From Candidatus Mesolinea sp. (GTDB taxonomy: Bacteria > Chloroflexota > Anaerolineae > Anaerolineales > Anaerolineaceae), in contig DNSH01000008.1 in assembly GCA_003499715.1 (NCBI GenBank), forward strand, positions 1 through 11,861: 11,861 nucleotides of DNA. Reading direction: 5' to 3'. Each line of letters begins with the position of its first letter. Position 1 is the stretch's first letter. This document shows positions 1-8,357 of the stretch, one piece after another. Under the pieces are notes generated by a model. That model searched no databases. It saw only the letters and a list, made by a program, of their open reading frames with translations, and was not told the DNA's origin. Made by a program: the position numbers and the translations under genes.

Positions 1-294
1 TTTCACCACGACATGCTCCAGATTTATCAGCGGGCAAAAGTGGAGTGTGGCTATAATGCCACCCGGTTCCTTCAGATGATCGCGAATTATGGCGGTCTCA
101 AAACCGCTCAGAAACTGCTCGCAACGCCTAACCCCTCAGAGGGCTTTGAGGTACTCTGGGAGTTCCAGCGTCTTGACCTCTCCATAGAAAACCTGGTATT
201 GAATCCAAAATACCGCTCACTTTTTACCGAAGAGGAAATTGCAACCGCCAAAGAGCGGCTTAAAGCTTATGGATTTACACCAAAAGTGTATTAA
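1..294 (+). CDS. Uncharacterised protein, C-terminal part (5' end outside window)
   Basis: The frame is open from the first base of the window and ends at a TAA at 292-294. It can start no earlier than the ATG at 13 within the window, but the four codons before that ATG (FHHD) read smoothly into the rest and no ribosome binding site can be seen, so I infer that the gene begins upstream and this is its C-terminal ~97 residues. The protein is soluble and mostly helical, with no membrane segment. Recognisable features are an N-terminal helix (MLQIYQRAKVECGYNATRF), a GG turn followed by a second helix, an acidic/aromatic patch (LWEFQRLDLS) and a C-terminal helix ending in YGF. The pattern resembles a conserved small domain of unknown function that I recall as free-standing or at the end of larger bacterial proteins, but I cannot name it. 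It faces the sugar operon tail to tail and shares its terminator, so there is no reason to link it functionally to that operon. Confidence 0.6.
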   Translation, partial: FHHDMLQIYQRAKVECGYNATRFLQMIANYGGLKTAQKLLATPNPSEGFEVLWEFQRLDLSIENLVLNPKYRSLFTEEEIATAKERLKAYGFTPKVY

Positions 295-336
295 TGTTAC
301 GGGCAAATAGTTAGCACCATCAAGCTTAGCCCCACA

Positions 337-378
337 AAATCAATCAAGGCTAGTGAAAGTCCTAGCCTTGATTGATTT
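337..378. terminator. Bidirectional intrinsic terminator between convergent genes
   Basis: A perfect 17-bp inverted repeat (AAATCAATCAAGGCTAG at 337-353 and its complement at 362-378) encloses an 8-nt loop. The stem is A/T-rich at its base and G/C-rich at its tip. Because of the A/T base, each strand ends in a T-rich run: GATTGATTTG on the plus strand and GATTGATTTTG on the minus strand. It lies 42 bp after the stop of the plus-strand gene and 23 bp after the stop of the GH3 gene, exactly where two converging transcripts need to end. Function is inferred from structure and position. Confidence 0.85.
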
Positions 379-401
379 GTAAAGATGTAGATTTAATCTG
401 A

Positions 402-2684
402 TTACGCTTCGTGAACCTCATCCAACATGGCTTGCACAATCTCCTCAGGTGGGAAAGGTAAATCCTTTTGGGAAAACATCAGCACCGAGAGTAAGGGCAT
501 GTCCTTCACAAATTCAAGAGTGCCCATTTCGATTCCGCCTTCGGTATCTTCGAGTTCCTTGATATCTTTTTGCGAGCCACGGGCAATCATTTGCTCGATA
601 ATAGGTTCAATGACTTCCTTACCGCGCGGATCTTCCATCCACTCCGCGATGGTCGATTCCATATTCAGAAGGCTGGGCAGTACAAGTGTCGATTCCAAAA
701 TGACAGTCACGGTCTGGCGGATATCAACAGAGGAAGCGCCGACCAAAATTTCAAATTCGCCGCTTTCGGTAATCCAGCGGTGGTAGCCGGGATGATACAA
801 GGCAAATGCTCTAAAATCCAGCGGGATGCTTACAGTTTTAGTTTCTCCGGGTTGCAATTCAACTTTAGCAAAGCCCTTTAGCTCTTTCTTGGGCCGGCGC
901 AAACTGGATTTCTGGTCGTGCACGTAAACCTGGATTATCTCTTTGCCAGTGACCTGACCTATGTTCTTAATATCAACCGATACCACCACACCATCAACAT
1001 CTTTGAATGTTTGGTGCGAAACTTTCAGGTTGCTATATTCAAAAGCGGTGTAACTCAGCCCGAACCCGAACGGGGATTGTACTGGAACTTGCTTCTCATC
1101 GTAGTAGCGGTAGCCGATAAATAAGCCTTCACCATAGTACACCTTCCCAGCCTCCCCTGGCCAGTTGATAAATGCCGGCGTATCTTCGAGCCGAATCGGG
1201 AATGTCTCAGAAAGCTTGCCGCTTGGGTTCACTTTTCCAAATAAGATATCAGCCACAGCCATGCCTCCAGCTTGACCCATCATCCAGCCTTCCAAAACAG
1301 CGGCAACGCCCTCAATCCAATCATGCATCGCGACTGCAGACCCATTATTGAGCACCACCACGCTATTGGGCTGAGCTTTAGCAACCGCCTTGATGAGCTC
1401 CACTTGTTGTTGCGTTAGGTCGATGTTCTGGCGGTCATAACCTTCGGATTCGATATATGACGGCAAAGCGATAAATAGGATCGCTGCATCGGCTGCAGCT
1501 GCTTCTGCCACCGCAGCATCAATCAGATCCTGACGGAAATCCTCACCCTTTGGATAGCCCTCACTATAACTAAACTCTACCTCGGTAGCAGTCTTTTTCA
1601 GCTCTTCCAAAGGAATCGATACTTTTGTAGGGTTGACGTGTGAGCTCCCGCCGCCCTGAAAATGGGGAGACTTCGCTCCGCGGCCAATCACAGCAATCTT
1701 TCGCTGACCCTTAAGCGGGAGCAAGCCATTGTTCTTCAGCAGAACCATACCCTCAGAGGCAATTCTTCCGGCTAATTGATGGTGCGCTTCCTGGTCGAAT
1801 TCACCGCCTTTGGGTGTTTGTTGAGCTGTAAAAATAATTCTCAGGATGCGCCGCACCGATTCATCCAGGATGGCTTCGTCCAGTTCTCCCTTGTGTACAG
1901 CTTCCACAGCCGCTTTTACCCGTGCTTCTTGAGGTCCTGGCATTTCGAGATCAAGCCCTCCCTTGAAAGATGCTACCCTGTCGTGCACAGCGCCCCAGTC
2001 GGAGACCACTAAGCCTTCAAAACCCCAATCTTGCTTGAGTATCTTGGAAAGCAGCTCATAATTCTCGGAGGCATATGTCCCATTGAGTTTGTTATAAGAG
2101 CACATCACCGTCCAAGGTTTGGCTTGCTTAACGGCTTTTTCAAAGGCTGTTAAGTAAATTTCGTGCAAAGTGCGCTCATCGATTTCGGAGCTAATCGAAA
2201 AGCGCTGATATTCCTGATTGTTCCCTGCAAAGTGCTTCAAAGAGGTCCCCACACCTCGCTTTTGCACGCCTTTGATGTAATGCGTAGCCATTTCCCCAGC
2301 TAAATATGGATCTTCGGAAAAGTATTCAAAGTTACGCCCACAAAGCGGGGAGCGCTTCATGTTCGTGCCCGGACCAAGGATCACATCCACGTTTTGCGCA
2401 ATGCACTCCTCTGCAATGGCTTCGCCCATCTGTTGCACCAATTCAGTGTTCCAGGTGGAAGAAACACAAGAAGCGGTCGGGAAACAGGTGGCTGGCAGGC
2501 TTTGCTGAGCAGGATCGCTCATATCTGGCACATGACGCAGTCCGTTTGGGCCATCCGATACTGTCATCGAGGGTACGCCTAAGCGCTCGATCGGCGTTGT
2601 ATTCCAGAATGAAGCCCCGATGCACAATCCGACTTTCTCTTCCAAGGTCATTTTCTTGATGATTTCTTCGATTTGTTCTAACAT
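402..2684 (-). CDS. GH3 beta-glucosidase, cytoplasmic
   Basis: This 760-residue protein belongs to glycoside hydrolase family 3, retaining exo-enzymes that release terminal beta-linked glucose (sometimes xylose or other sugars). The N-terminal barrel (about 1-290) has the substrate-binding KHFAGNN (150-156) and the nucleophile motif VVSDWG, with Asp229 as the predicted nucleophile. The second alpha/beta domain (about 305-520) carries SEGYDR, with Glu414 the likely acid/base. A fibronectin III-like domain (about 575-655) follows, with the family motif LKGF at 602-605. There is no PA14 insertion and no signal peptide, so it should act inside the cell. After the usual family end, about 95 extra residues (665-760) form an acidic, helical tail of unknown role. 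The ATG is supported by AGGAGAG at 2689-2695. It is the last gene of the operon, 15 nt after the beta-mannosidase, and probably finishes the breakdown of imported beta-oligosaccharides. Family assignment is firm; the exact substrate is inferred. Confidence 0.93.
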   Translation of the reverse strand: MLEQIEEIIKKMTLEEKVGLCIGASFWNTTPIERLGVPSMTVSDGPNGLRHVPDMSDPAQQSLPATCFPTASCVSSTWNTELVQQMGEAIAEECIAQNVDVILGPGTNMKRSPLCGRNFEYFSEDPYLAGEMATHYIKGVQKRGVGTSLKHFAGNNQEYQRFSISSEIDERTLHEIYLTAFEKAVKQAKPWTVMCSYNKLNGTYASENYELLSKILKQDWGFEGLVVSDWGAVHDRVASFKGGLDLEMPGPQEARVKAAVEAVHKGELDEAILDESVRRILRIIFTAQQTPKGGEFDQEAHHQLAGRIASEGMVLLKNNGLLPLKGQRKIAVIGRGAKSPHFQGGGSSHVNPTKVSIPLEELKKTATEVEFSYSEGYPKGEDFRQDLIDAAVAEAAAADAAILFIALPSYIESEGYDRQNIDLTQQQVELIKAVAKAQPNSVVVLNNGSAVAMHDWIEGVAAVLEGWMMGQAGGMAVADILFGKVNPSGKLSETFPIRLEDTPAFINWPGEAGKVYYGEGLFIGYRYYDEKQVPVQSPFGFGLSYTAFEYSNLKVSHQTFKDVDGVVVSVDIKNIGQVTGKEIIQVYVHDQKSSLRRPKKELKGFAKVELQPGETKTVSIPLDFRAFALYHPGYHRWITESGEFEILVGASSVDIRQTVTVILESTLVLPSLLNMESTIAEWMEDPRGKEVIEPIIEQMIARGSQKDIKELEDTEGGIEMGTLEFVKDMPLLSVLMFSQKDLPFPPEEIVQAMLDEVHEA

Positions 2685-2699
2685 GTTTCTCTCCTATAT

Positions 2700-5180
2700 T
2701 TAAGCATTTGCCGCATGTGCGTAAGTGTCATACACAGAGCGGATTTTCAACGCGGATTGGATTTCTGTTTCCTCCCAGCCAGCTGGAACAGGAACGGTAA
2801 CGCTGATCGACCGTTTTGCCGGCAGGTCAAAGTAATTATCGCTGAACACAGCTTCTTCTCCTTCAAAGGTCAGCTCAACCAATCGAGCAAGAGAGGCAGC
2901 AGTCAGGATGATATGCGCAGTTTCTTGTTCAACTTTAATCTGAGCGCTAATTTCTGGTTCCTTGAGTTCTAAGTGTTTGGTTGGGGAAAAGTAGGCTGTC
3001 TGCCGGCTAACCATCTGCTCCCCCTGCCAGAGCTCAGCAATAAACACTAAGCTTCTCGCAAGATCTGGGTCATCCTTCAGAATGGTAGAAAAGTCTACCT
3101 CACAGAGCTTTATAGCTTGCATGGGCTCAGCAGTAACCTTTTGAAATCCTGTTTTGGCTACATCCCCATCCAATGTCTCGAGTGACCATGTAAGCGTACC
3201 TTCCCAAGGTTCGCGGTGTTCGTTCGTAACGTAAACTGTTTGCACTGGCGGGGCATCTTCTAATGAAAGCAGCACCGGTGCATAAAAGCGCTTCGCCGCA
3301 TAGTGGAGCGCTTTCCAGCGTCCGAAGTAATCGAGGCTGGACCAAGATGCCACCGGCCAGCAGTCATTGAGCTGCCAATAGAGGATACCAGAGACTCGCT
3401 CTGGATGCCGGCGCCAATGTTCAGCGCCGTATCGGATGCCCTCTGCTTGCAAGACCATGCTCAGATAGACCAGCGATTCAAAATCTTTAGGCAGGCGAAA
3501 GCTATCCAGCATTTGGGCGATGATCAACTGGTTGCCGCTGGCATTCTTTTGGTGACACTCCATGATATATGAGGTCATATTCCAGTCTTTTTCCTCGGCG
3601 AAAAAACGGATGGTTTCCATCGGCGGGAGCGCCTGAAAACCAAACTCACTCATAAAGCGCGGCAGTTGCGTGCGATAGGCACTGAAGGGTTTGCGCCCAT
3701 GCCACACATCCCAATAGTGAGAATCGCCTTGTGTTTGACCGTTAGGATCCTGAAAAGCCACCCCAGAAGAAGGCGAGCTTGGCCAATAAGCGTGATCTGG
3801 ATCTTCCGAAGCAATCCATGCTGGTAGAAGTTGATGAAAAAACTGAGTGTAGGCAGTTTTAATCGGCTCGAGGTTTATTCCAGGCCATTCCCAATCGACT
3901 AAGCCCCACTCCATCTCATTATTGCCGCACCACAACGCTAAGCTAGCATGGTGACGCAATCTGCGCACATTTTCCAGGACTTCTTGATGAACGTTCTCCA
4001 AAAAGTCCGGTTCATCCAGTGGATAAACGCTGCAGGAAAAGATGCACTCCTGCCAGACTAAGATCCCTAAGCGGTCGCAGACCTCATAGAAGCGGTCATC
4101 CTCATAGAACCCGCCGCCCCAGACCCGCAGCATATTCTGATGTGTGAGTACAGCATCCCCTATTAGCTTTTCTAACCTTTCGCTCGTGATGCGTGTTGGG
4201 AAAGAATCCGCCGGTATCCAATTGGAACCTTTGGCGATAATTGGCTGCCCATTGACTACGAAAGTGAATGACTTGCCCCAAGCATCGGGCTCCTGGCGCA
4301 GCTCAATCGTTCTCAAGCCAACATGATAGAGTTTTTCATCCTCGGTTTGCTCGCCTCTCAAGCTGATCTGCACCTGATAGAGCGGTTGCTCCCCATAGCC
4401 ATTAGGCCACCAAAGCTGCGGATGATCGATGATTACAAAGACATTCGCGCACTGAGTTTCATCTATCGGACTGGAGGCTTCCCATACCTCGCCTGTCGGG
4501 GAAATGACTTGCATAAAAATGTCATAGTCTCTTTTGTGCCAAGCTTGGATGGTAACTTCCGCTTCCAGCCGCACCTGACCTTCCGTGTGGAATTGGCGCA
4601 AATGAACGTTCTCGATACGGGCATCATCAGCGCCTTCCAAGCGGATATCTTTCCAAATCCCGATAGGCGGCAGTTGCGGACCCCAATCCCAGCCAAATTG
4701 GCACGGAGCTTTGCGTAAGTGTGGCGCACCAGGTAAACCTTGGGGAACCCCCTGCATGTGACGTATCTTCTCCCGCTCAGCACAGTAACGCACCGGCGAG
4801 CTGAAGGCAATGAAAATTTCGTTCTCGCCAGGTTTTAGGAGATTTTTCACATCCCAGCGGAACTGGCGGAACATGTTTGCCGTACTCCCCAAAATTACCC
4901 CATTCAGACTTACCGTCGCTAAGGTATCCAAGCCGTCACAAACAAGGTCAATGTGCTCTCGCTGGGCAAGTTCCTCATCTACCAAAAAGTAGCGTCGATA
5001 TTCCCAATCGGATTCCGCAACCCATTGGACCTTCTTCTCGTTATCCCCCACGAAAGGGTCGGGGATACGGCCTAAAGCTAACAAGTCAGTATGCACTCCC
5101 CCGGGTACTGTAGCAGGAGCCCATTGTTCCATGCCACTCTGACGGAATTCCCAAGTTCCACTAAGGCTTTGTGTTTTCAT
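2700..5180 (-). CDS. GH2 beta-mannosidase, cytoplasmic
   Basis: This 826-residue protein is a family 2 glycoside hydrolase of the beta-mannosidase type, which removes terminal beta-mannose from the non-reducing end by a retaining mechanism. The domain order is a jelly-roll sugar-binding domain (about 1-180) that includes the beta-mannosidase hallmark FGWDWGP (162-168), an Ig-like domain (about 185-290), a TIM barrel (about 300-640) and C-terminal beta domains. LWCGNNE places the acid/base at Glu422, and MSEFGFQ places the nucleophile at Glu512. RVWGGGFYE (352-360) is another typical barrel segment. Length is normal for the family and no signal peptide is present, so the enzyme should be cytoplasmic. 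The ATG at 5178-5180 follows AAGGAGAG at 5192-5199 with an 11-nt spacer. It sits 75 nt after the transporter ATPase and 15 nt before the GH3 gene. This pairing makes beta-mannosides or mixed gluco/manno-oligosaccharides the likely imported substrate. Beta-mannosidase is preferred over beta-galactosidase or beta-glucuronidase because of the FGWDWGP motif. Confidence 0.94.
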   Translation of the reverse strand: MKTQSLSGTWEFRQSGMEQWAPATVPGGVHTDLLALGRIPDPFVGDNEKKVQWVAESDWEYRRYFLVDEELAQREHIDLVCDGLDTLATVSLNGVILGSTANMFRQFRWDVKNLLKPGENEIFIAFSSPVRYCAEREKIRHMQGVPQGLPGAPHLRKAPCQFGWDWGPQLPPIGIWKDIRLEGADDARIENVHLRQFHTEGQVRLEAEVTIQAWHKRDYDIFMQVISPTGEVWEASSPIDETQCANVFVIIDHPQLWWPNGYGEQPLYQVQISLRGEQTEDEKLYHVGLRTIELRQEPDAWGKSFTFVVNGQPIIAKGSNWIPADSFPTRITSERLEKLIGDAVLTHQNMLRVWGGGFYEDDRFYEVCDRLGILVWQECIFSCSVYPLDEPDFLENVHQEVLENVRRLRHHASLALWCGNNEMEWGLVDWEWPGINLEPIKTAYTQFFHQLLPAWIASEDPDHAYWPSSPSSGVAFQDPNGQTQGDSHYWDVWHGRKPFSAYRTQLPRFMSEFGFQALPPMETIRFFAEEKDWNMTSYIMECHQKNASGNQLIIAQMLDSFRLPKDFESLVYLSMVLQAEGIRYGAEHWRRHPERVSGILYWQLNDCWPVASWSSLDYFGRWKALHYAAKRFYAPVLLSLEDAPPVQTVYVTNEHREPWEGTLTWSLETLDGDVAKTGFQKVTAEPMQAIKLCEVDFSTILKDDPDLARSLVFIAELWQGEQMVSRQTAYFSPTKHLELKEPEISAQIKVEQETAHIILTAASLARLVELTFEGEEAVFSDNYFDLPAKRSISVTVPVPAGWEETEIQSALKIRSVYDTYAHAANA

Positions 5181-5255
5181 GCAAAAATGTACTCTCCTTA
5201 TCAGGCTATAGTTCAGAATTATGGATATAAGCAGCTGTTGAATAACACAGCCATA

Positions 5256-6083
5256 TCATTCCGTGGAATAGACGACGGTAGAAAGATCCCATTCCTCTCG
5301 TATCTTGGGCACGTCGCTGATTAACCGTTTGGTATAGGCTTCCTTAGGGTGTAAGATTACTTCCTCGGCTGTGCCGCTCTCCACAATCCTTCCCTTTTTC
5401 ATGATGTAAACCGTCTGAGAAAGATAATAAGCCAAACCGATATCATGCGTAATAAAAATGAGGGTAGTGCCTTCTTCCGCATTCAGTTTCAGGAGCATAT
5501 CCAAGATGGTTGCTCTTGAACAGGCATCGATCATCGAGGTGGGTTCGTCAGCGATTAAGATCTTAGGTTTGAGCAAAAACACGCGCGCAATCATTAAGCG
5601 CTGCATCTGTCCACCTGAAAGTTCAAAAGGATATTTATTGGTAAGTTCCTCGAACTTCATATTGACGAATCTGCAAGCTTCACTCATCATGTGAACTTTT
5701 TCTTCTCGGGAGATGTTTTTCCCATCGCGCATGTTAATGCAATCCAAAAGAACATCATCGATTTTCCGGAAGATATTATAGGATGAGTATGGGTCCTGAA
5801 AAATGGCTTGGATATTTTTCCAATATTCCAATCGTTTCTTGTGAGTGCTGATATCCCGCTTTTTACCTAAGAAGTAAATCTCGCCCTCCGTTGGTTCCGT
5901 AAGTCCTAAAAGCAACTTTGCTAATGTGGTTTTTCCACTACCCGACTCGCCCACAATCGAGACAATTTCTTTATTATGAATTTCAAGCGACACGTGATCA
6001 ACTGCAAGGGTCTTAGTGCGCCCCATACCATATATTTTCGTCAAGTCGATACATTTAAGGCATGACCCCGATCCATTATCCAT
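5256..6083 (-). CDS. Opp/Dpp-type ABC transporter ATPase (OppF-like)
   Basis: This 275-residue protein is the second nucleotide-binding subunit of the oligosaccharide importer and would hydrolyse ATP at the inner face of the membrane. Walker A is GESGSGKT (45-52), the Q-loop is AIFQDPYSS (93-101), the ABC signature is LSGGQMQR (155-162), Walker B is ILIADEP (175-181) and the switch histidine is His213 (ITHD). All catalytic elements are present, so it should be active. It is shorter than many family members: it stops soon after [11 protein letters not shown] and lacks the cysteine-rich oligo-HPY tail that its partner has. The ATG shares ATGGATAA with the stop of the upstream ATPase gene (8-nt overlap), which suggests coupled translation; a modest AAAGG lies 9 nt upstream. 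Peptide transporters use the same subunits, so the sugar role comes from the neighbours rather than from this protein. Confidence 0.93.
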   Translation of the reverse strand: MDNGSGSCLKCIDLTKIYGMGRTKTLAVDHVSLEIHNKEIVSIVGESGSGKTTLAKLLLGLTEPTEGEIYFLGKKRDISTHKKRLEYWKNIQAIFQDPYSSYNIFRKIDDVLLDCINMRDGKNISREEKVHMMSEACRFVNMKFEELTNKYPFELSGGQMQRLMIARVFLLKPKILIADEPTSMIDACSRATILDMLLKLNAEEGTTLIFITHDIGLAYYLSQTVYIMKKGRIVESGTAEEVILHPKEAYTKRLISDVPKIREEWDLSTVVYSTE

Positions 6084-7086
6084 TTTGATACGCCTTTCTT
6101 AATTCTTCTTCAGAAAAAATACAGCGGTATTCTCGTCCATTACCAAGCTCTTGCATTTCAATCGTGTGCATCTTTGTGCACTGCGGAATGACATATTTAC
6201 AGCGAGCTGCAAAACGGCAGCCAGAGGGCGGATCCTTTAAATTAGGTGGAGCCCCAGGGATTGCAACGAGCTTCTGTTCTCGCATGCCTTCTTCTGGCAC
6301 AATCAGCGAGCCCATCAGCCCTCGTGAATAAGGATGCAGTGGATCAAGGACGACTTCATCCGCAGTCCCCTTTTCCACGATTTGGCCTGCATACATGACC
6401 ATAATGTCATCAGTTACGTTATAAAGCAGCGGCAGCTCATGGGTGATAAAAACCATCCCTTTAATAAATCCGCTTTCCATCAGGTCCACGAGCATCTTGA
6501 TGACCATTTTTTGGCTGGTTACGTCCAAGGCTGAGGAGGGTTCGTCAGCAATCAGGACTTTCGGTCCAAGAATGACGGAGACGGCAATCACCGTACGCTG
6601 CTTCATTCCGCCTGAAAGCTCAACCGGGTATTTATACAGAACCGATTCTGGTAGCCCAAGTAAAGTAAAACGCTCTTTAGCCAAGTTAAAAATTTCTTCT
6701 TTTGTGGCTTTGGGGTTGTGAGCCCAAATGACATCCTGAATAAAGCTGAGGATCTTTTGAGTCGGGTTGAGCGCATTCATCGCAGCTTGAGGGATGTAAG
6801 AAATTTCCGTCCCCAAGATTTTACGGCGGATGACGTCTGGATCCATTTTGGTAATATTATTTCCATCCAGGTAGATATCTCCACTGATGTAATGCAAGGG
6901 CGGAAAATAATAACCCATCATACTTAACGCAAGCGTTGACTTTCCACAGCCTGACTCTCCGGCAATACCCAATGATTTTCCTTCTTCCACTTTGAGGGAG
7001 ACGCGATCTACTGCGTAAACATCCTCGTGAAAACGGGTGACGTACTTTGTTGAGAGTTCGTTAACTTCCAATAAGACTTTAGACAT
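6076..7086 (-). CDS. Opp/Dpp-type ABC transporter ATPase (OppD-like)
   Basis: This is the first nucleotide-binding subunit of the importer, 336 residues from the chosen start. Counted from that start, it has Walker A GESGCGKS (about 43-50), Q-loop [10 protein letters not shown] (99-108), signature LSGGMKQR (157-164), Walker B VLIADEP (177-183) and a switch His at about 216. The C-terminal oligo-HPY region begins at [10 protein letters not shown] and contains PGAPPNL. It has cysteines at about 290, 296, 303 and 322 in the pattern known from Dpp/Opp ATPases that bind an iron-sulfur cluster. A GTG at 7092 is also open in frame, but the ATG at 7086 is preferred: AGGTGA sits directly before it, and [11 protein letters not shown] is the usual family start. 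The gene begins 9 nt after the second permease gene and overlaps the next ATPase gene by 8 nt, as expected for a stoichiometric complex. Confidence 0.93.
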   Translation of the reverse strand: MSKVLLEVNELSTKYVTRFHEDVYAVDRVSLKVEEGKSLGIAGESGCGKSTLALSMMGYYFPPLHYISGDIYLDGNNITKMDPDVIRRKILGTEISYIPQAAMNALNPTQKILSFIQDVIWAHNPKATKEEIFNLAKERFTLLGLPESVLYKYPVELSGGMKQRTVIAVSVILGPKVLIADEPSSALDVTSQKMVIKMLVDLMESGFIKGMVFITHELPLLYNVTDDIMVMYAGQIVEKGTADEVVLDPLHPYSRGLMGSLIVPEEGMREQKLVAIPGAPPNLKDPPSGCRFAARCKYVIPQCTKMHTIEMQELGNGREYRCIFSEEELRKAYQNG

Positions 7087-7089
7087 ATT

Positions 7090-7094
7090 CACCT
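7090..7094 (-). promoter_or_regulatory. Ribosome binding site deciding the OppD-like start
   Basis: AGGTG (continuing as AGGTGA) lies on the minus strand 3 nt before the ATG at 7084-7086 and overlaps the alternative in-frame GTG at 7090-7092. An anti-Shine-Dalgarno match to AGGTGA puts the ATG at a normal aligned spacing and would make the GTG part of the binding site rather than a start codon. Confidence 0.55.
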
Positions 7095-7095
7095 G

Positions 7096-8346
7096 CTATT
7101 CCCGCAAAGTCGGATTGAACACCTGGTCGAGTCCTGTGTTCATCAGGTTCATTGAGAATGTGATTAGCGCAATCATGATTATCACCGGTAGGTAAGCCCA
7201 CCATCTCCCCATGATGTGAGCTTGATAGATCATTGCCCAGTTCATCATCAACCCTAAGGTAGGCACATCCGTCGTGCGAGGACCTAACCCCAGGATAGAT
7301 AAGCTTGCTTCTGCCAGAATTGCGGATGATATTTGCAAAATCAGAGCCATCACAACATAAGAAGCAATATAAGGAAAAATATCGTGGGTAATGATGTAAA
7401 AGATAGAGTGCCCAGATAACTTCGAGAGGTTGACATGGTCACGGTTGCGTAAAGACATGACCTGTGAGCGCACCGCTCTGGTAGTCCATACCCACGAAGT
7501 AAGCCCAATCACAATGGCGATGGTAACTGCTCCCCGTTTTTCCTGCCCGATGCTGAAAGAAATTAAAATGAGTAACACAAAGCTCGGAATCACGGTAAAT
7601 AGATTGGTAATAAACATGATAAAGTCGTCTACCCACCCACCAATGTAACCAGCCAAAAGACCCAAGGTTAAGCCAATCAGAGTGGCAATCACCCCTGCCA
7701 CCAGCCCAATTTCAAGTGAAACTGCCGTTGCCCGTACAAGTTCAGTTAGAACATCCCGCCCAAAATTATCTGTCCCTAAGGGCAGTACGCGGACATTCGC
7801 CACTTCGTTGATGTTTACATAGTCGGTTTGATTGACGATCCCAACCTCTTGGAGTTCGCCTGTTTCTGGATTTTTCTCAGCAAGGATAACCCCTTCGATT
7901 GAGAGTAGGTTTCTAATCGAATCATTGAGGCGCTGATAATAGCGTTGCTTGGCATATATCATCCCTAAGCTTTCATTGGGGTCGTAATTCTCAAACCAAA
8001 TGTCTAAGAGTGCTTTAATATCATTTACATCAATTTGTTCTTCAGGGATGCCATATGCCACAAGCCAGGTTTTCATTTCCTCCCGGTCTTTTTCTGGCAA
8101 GCGCTGTGCAATGCGGTTAGCAGCGGCGTCTTTGAGGTTGAGTGTATAAGTATTCGGCGCGTAAATGCTATCGTAAGTATTTACGTAAGTTCCAGGAGGG
8201 AAAAAAGTTCCCTGCCCGATAATTGCCAAAGGGTCCCCTTTGACAAAAAGTGGATATATGGCGATTAACAAAAGCAACGCGACGAGAATACAAAACCCAG
8301 CTACAAACTTACCTGAGTGAAAAACTTGCCTGAGTGTATGTTTCAT
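7096..8346 (-). CDS. Opp/Dpp-type ABC permease (OppC-like) with enlarged extracytoplasmic insert
   Basis: This is the second membrane subunit of the importer, 416 residues. One membrane helix (about 13-35) is followed by about 150 residues before the family motif [13 protein letters not shown] (188-200), then five more helices between about 205 and 405. Classical OppC/DppC proteins need only some tens of residues between the first helix and this motif, so about 100 extra residues, predicted outside the membrane, are inserted here. The cytoplasmic coupling loop (about 303-325, [16 protein letters not shown]) keeps the glycine but has lost the usual E-A-A residues. An in-frame ATG at 8391 would overlap the upstream permease gene by 35 nt; the ATG at 8344-8346 is chosen because GAGGGGGAG precedes it and leaves a 10-nt gap. 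The insert probably contacts the binding protein or the sugar, which is inference. Family membership is clear. Confidence 0.92.
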   Translation of the reverse strand: MKHTLRQVFHSGKFVAGFCILVALLLLIAIYPLFVKGDPLAIIGQGTFFPPGTYVNTYDSIYAPNTYTLNLKDAAANRIAQRLPEKDREEMKTWLVAYGIPEEQIDVNDIKALLDIWFENYDPNESLGMIYAKQRYYQRLNDSIRNLLSIEGVILAEKNPETGELQEVGIVNQTDYVNINEVANVRVLPLGTDNFGRDVLTELVRATAVSLEIGLVAGVIATLIGLTLGLLAGYIGGWVDDFIMFITNLFTVIPSFVLLILISFSIGQEKRGAVTIAIVIGLTSWVWTTRAVRSQVMSLRNRDHVNLSKLSGHSIFYIITHDIFPYIASYVVMALILQISSAILAEASLSILGLGPRTTDVPTLGLMMNWAMIYQAHIMGRWWAYLPVIIMIALITFSMNLMNTGLDQVFNPTLRE

Positions 8347-8348
8347 TG

Positions 8349-8357
8349 CTCCCCCTC
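8349..8357 (-). promoter_or_regulatory. Ribosome binding site deciding the OppC-like start
   Basis: GAGGGGGAG on the minus strand ends 2 nt before the ATG at 8344-8346. Its GAGG core is spaced 7 nt from that ATG. It supports this start over the in-frame ATG at 8391, which lies within the coding region of the other permease. Confidence 0.7.

Noticed and set aside
427..786. Open plus-strand frames inside the GH3 gene (also 570-881, 1776-2012 and 2306-2659)
   Set aside because: They lie antisense to a complete gene with intact catalytic motifs, lack family features and ribosome binding sites, and are expected by-products of coding sequence.
4323..4718. Open plus-strand frame of 131 codons inside the beta-mannosidase gene, and a minus-strand frame at 4463-4810
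   Set aside because: Both overlap conserved GH2 coding sequence in another frame and show no recognisable domain or start signal.
5234..5251. Possible hairpin (GCTGT/ACAGC) and a CATAAT -10-like box in the gap before the beta-mannosidase
   Set aside because: The stem is only 5 bp with an 8-nt loop and no T run, and no convincing -35 element accompanies the -10-like box, so neither a terminator nor an internal promoter can be supported.
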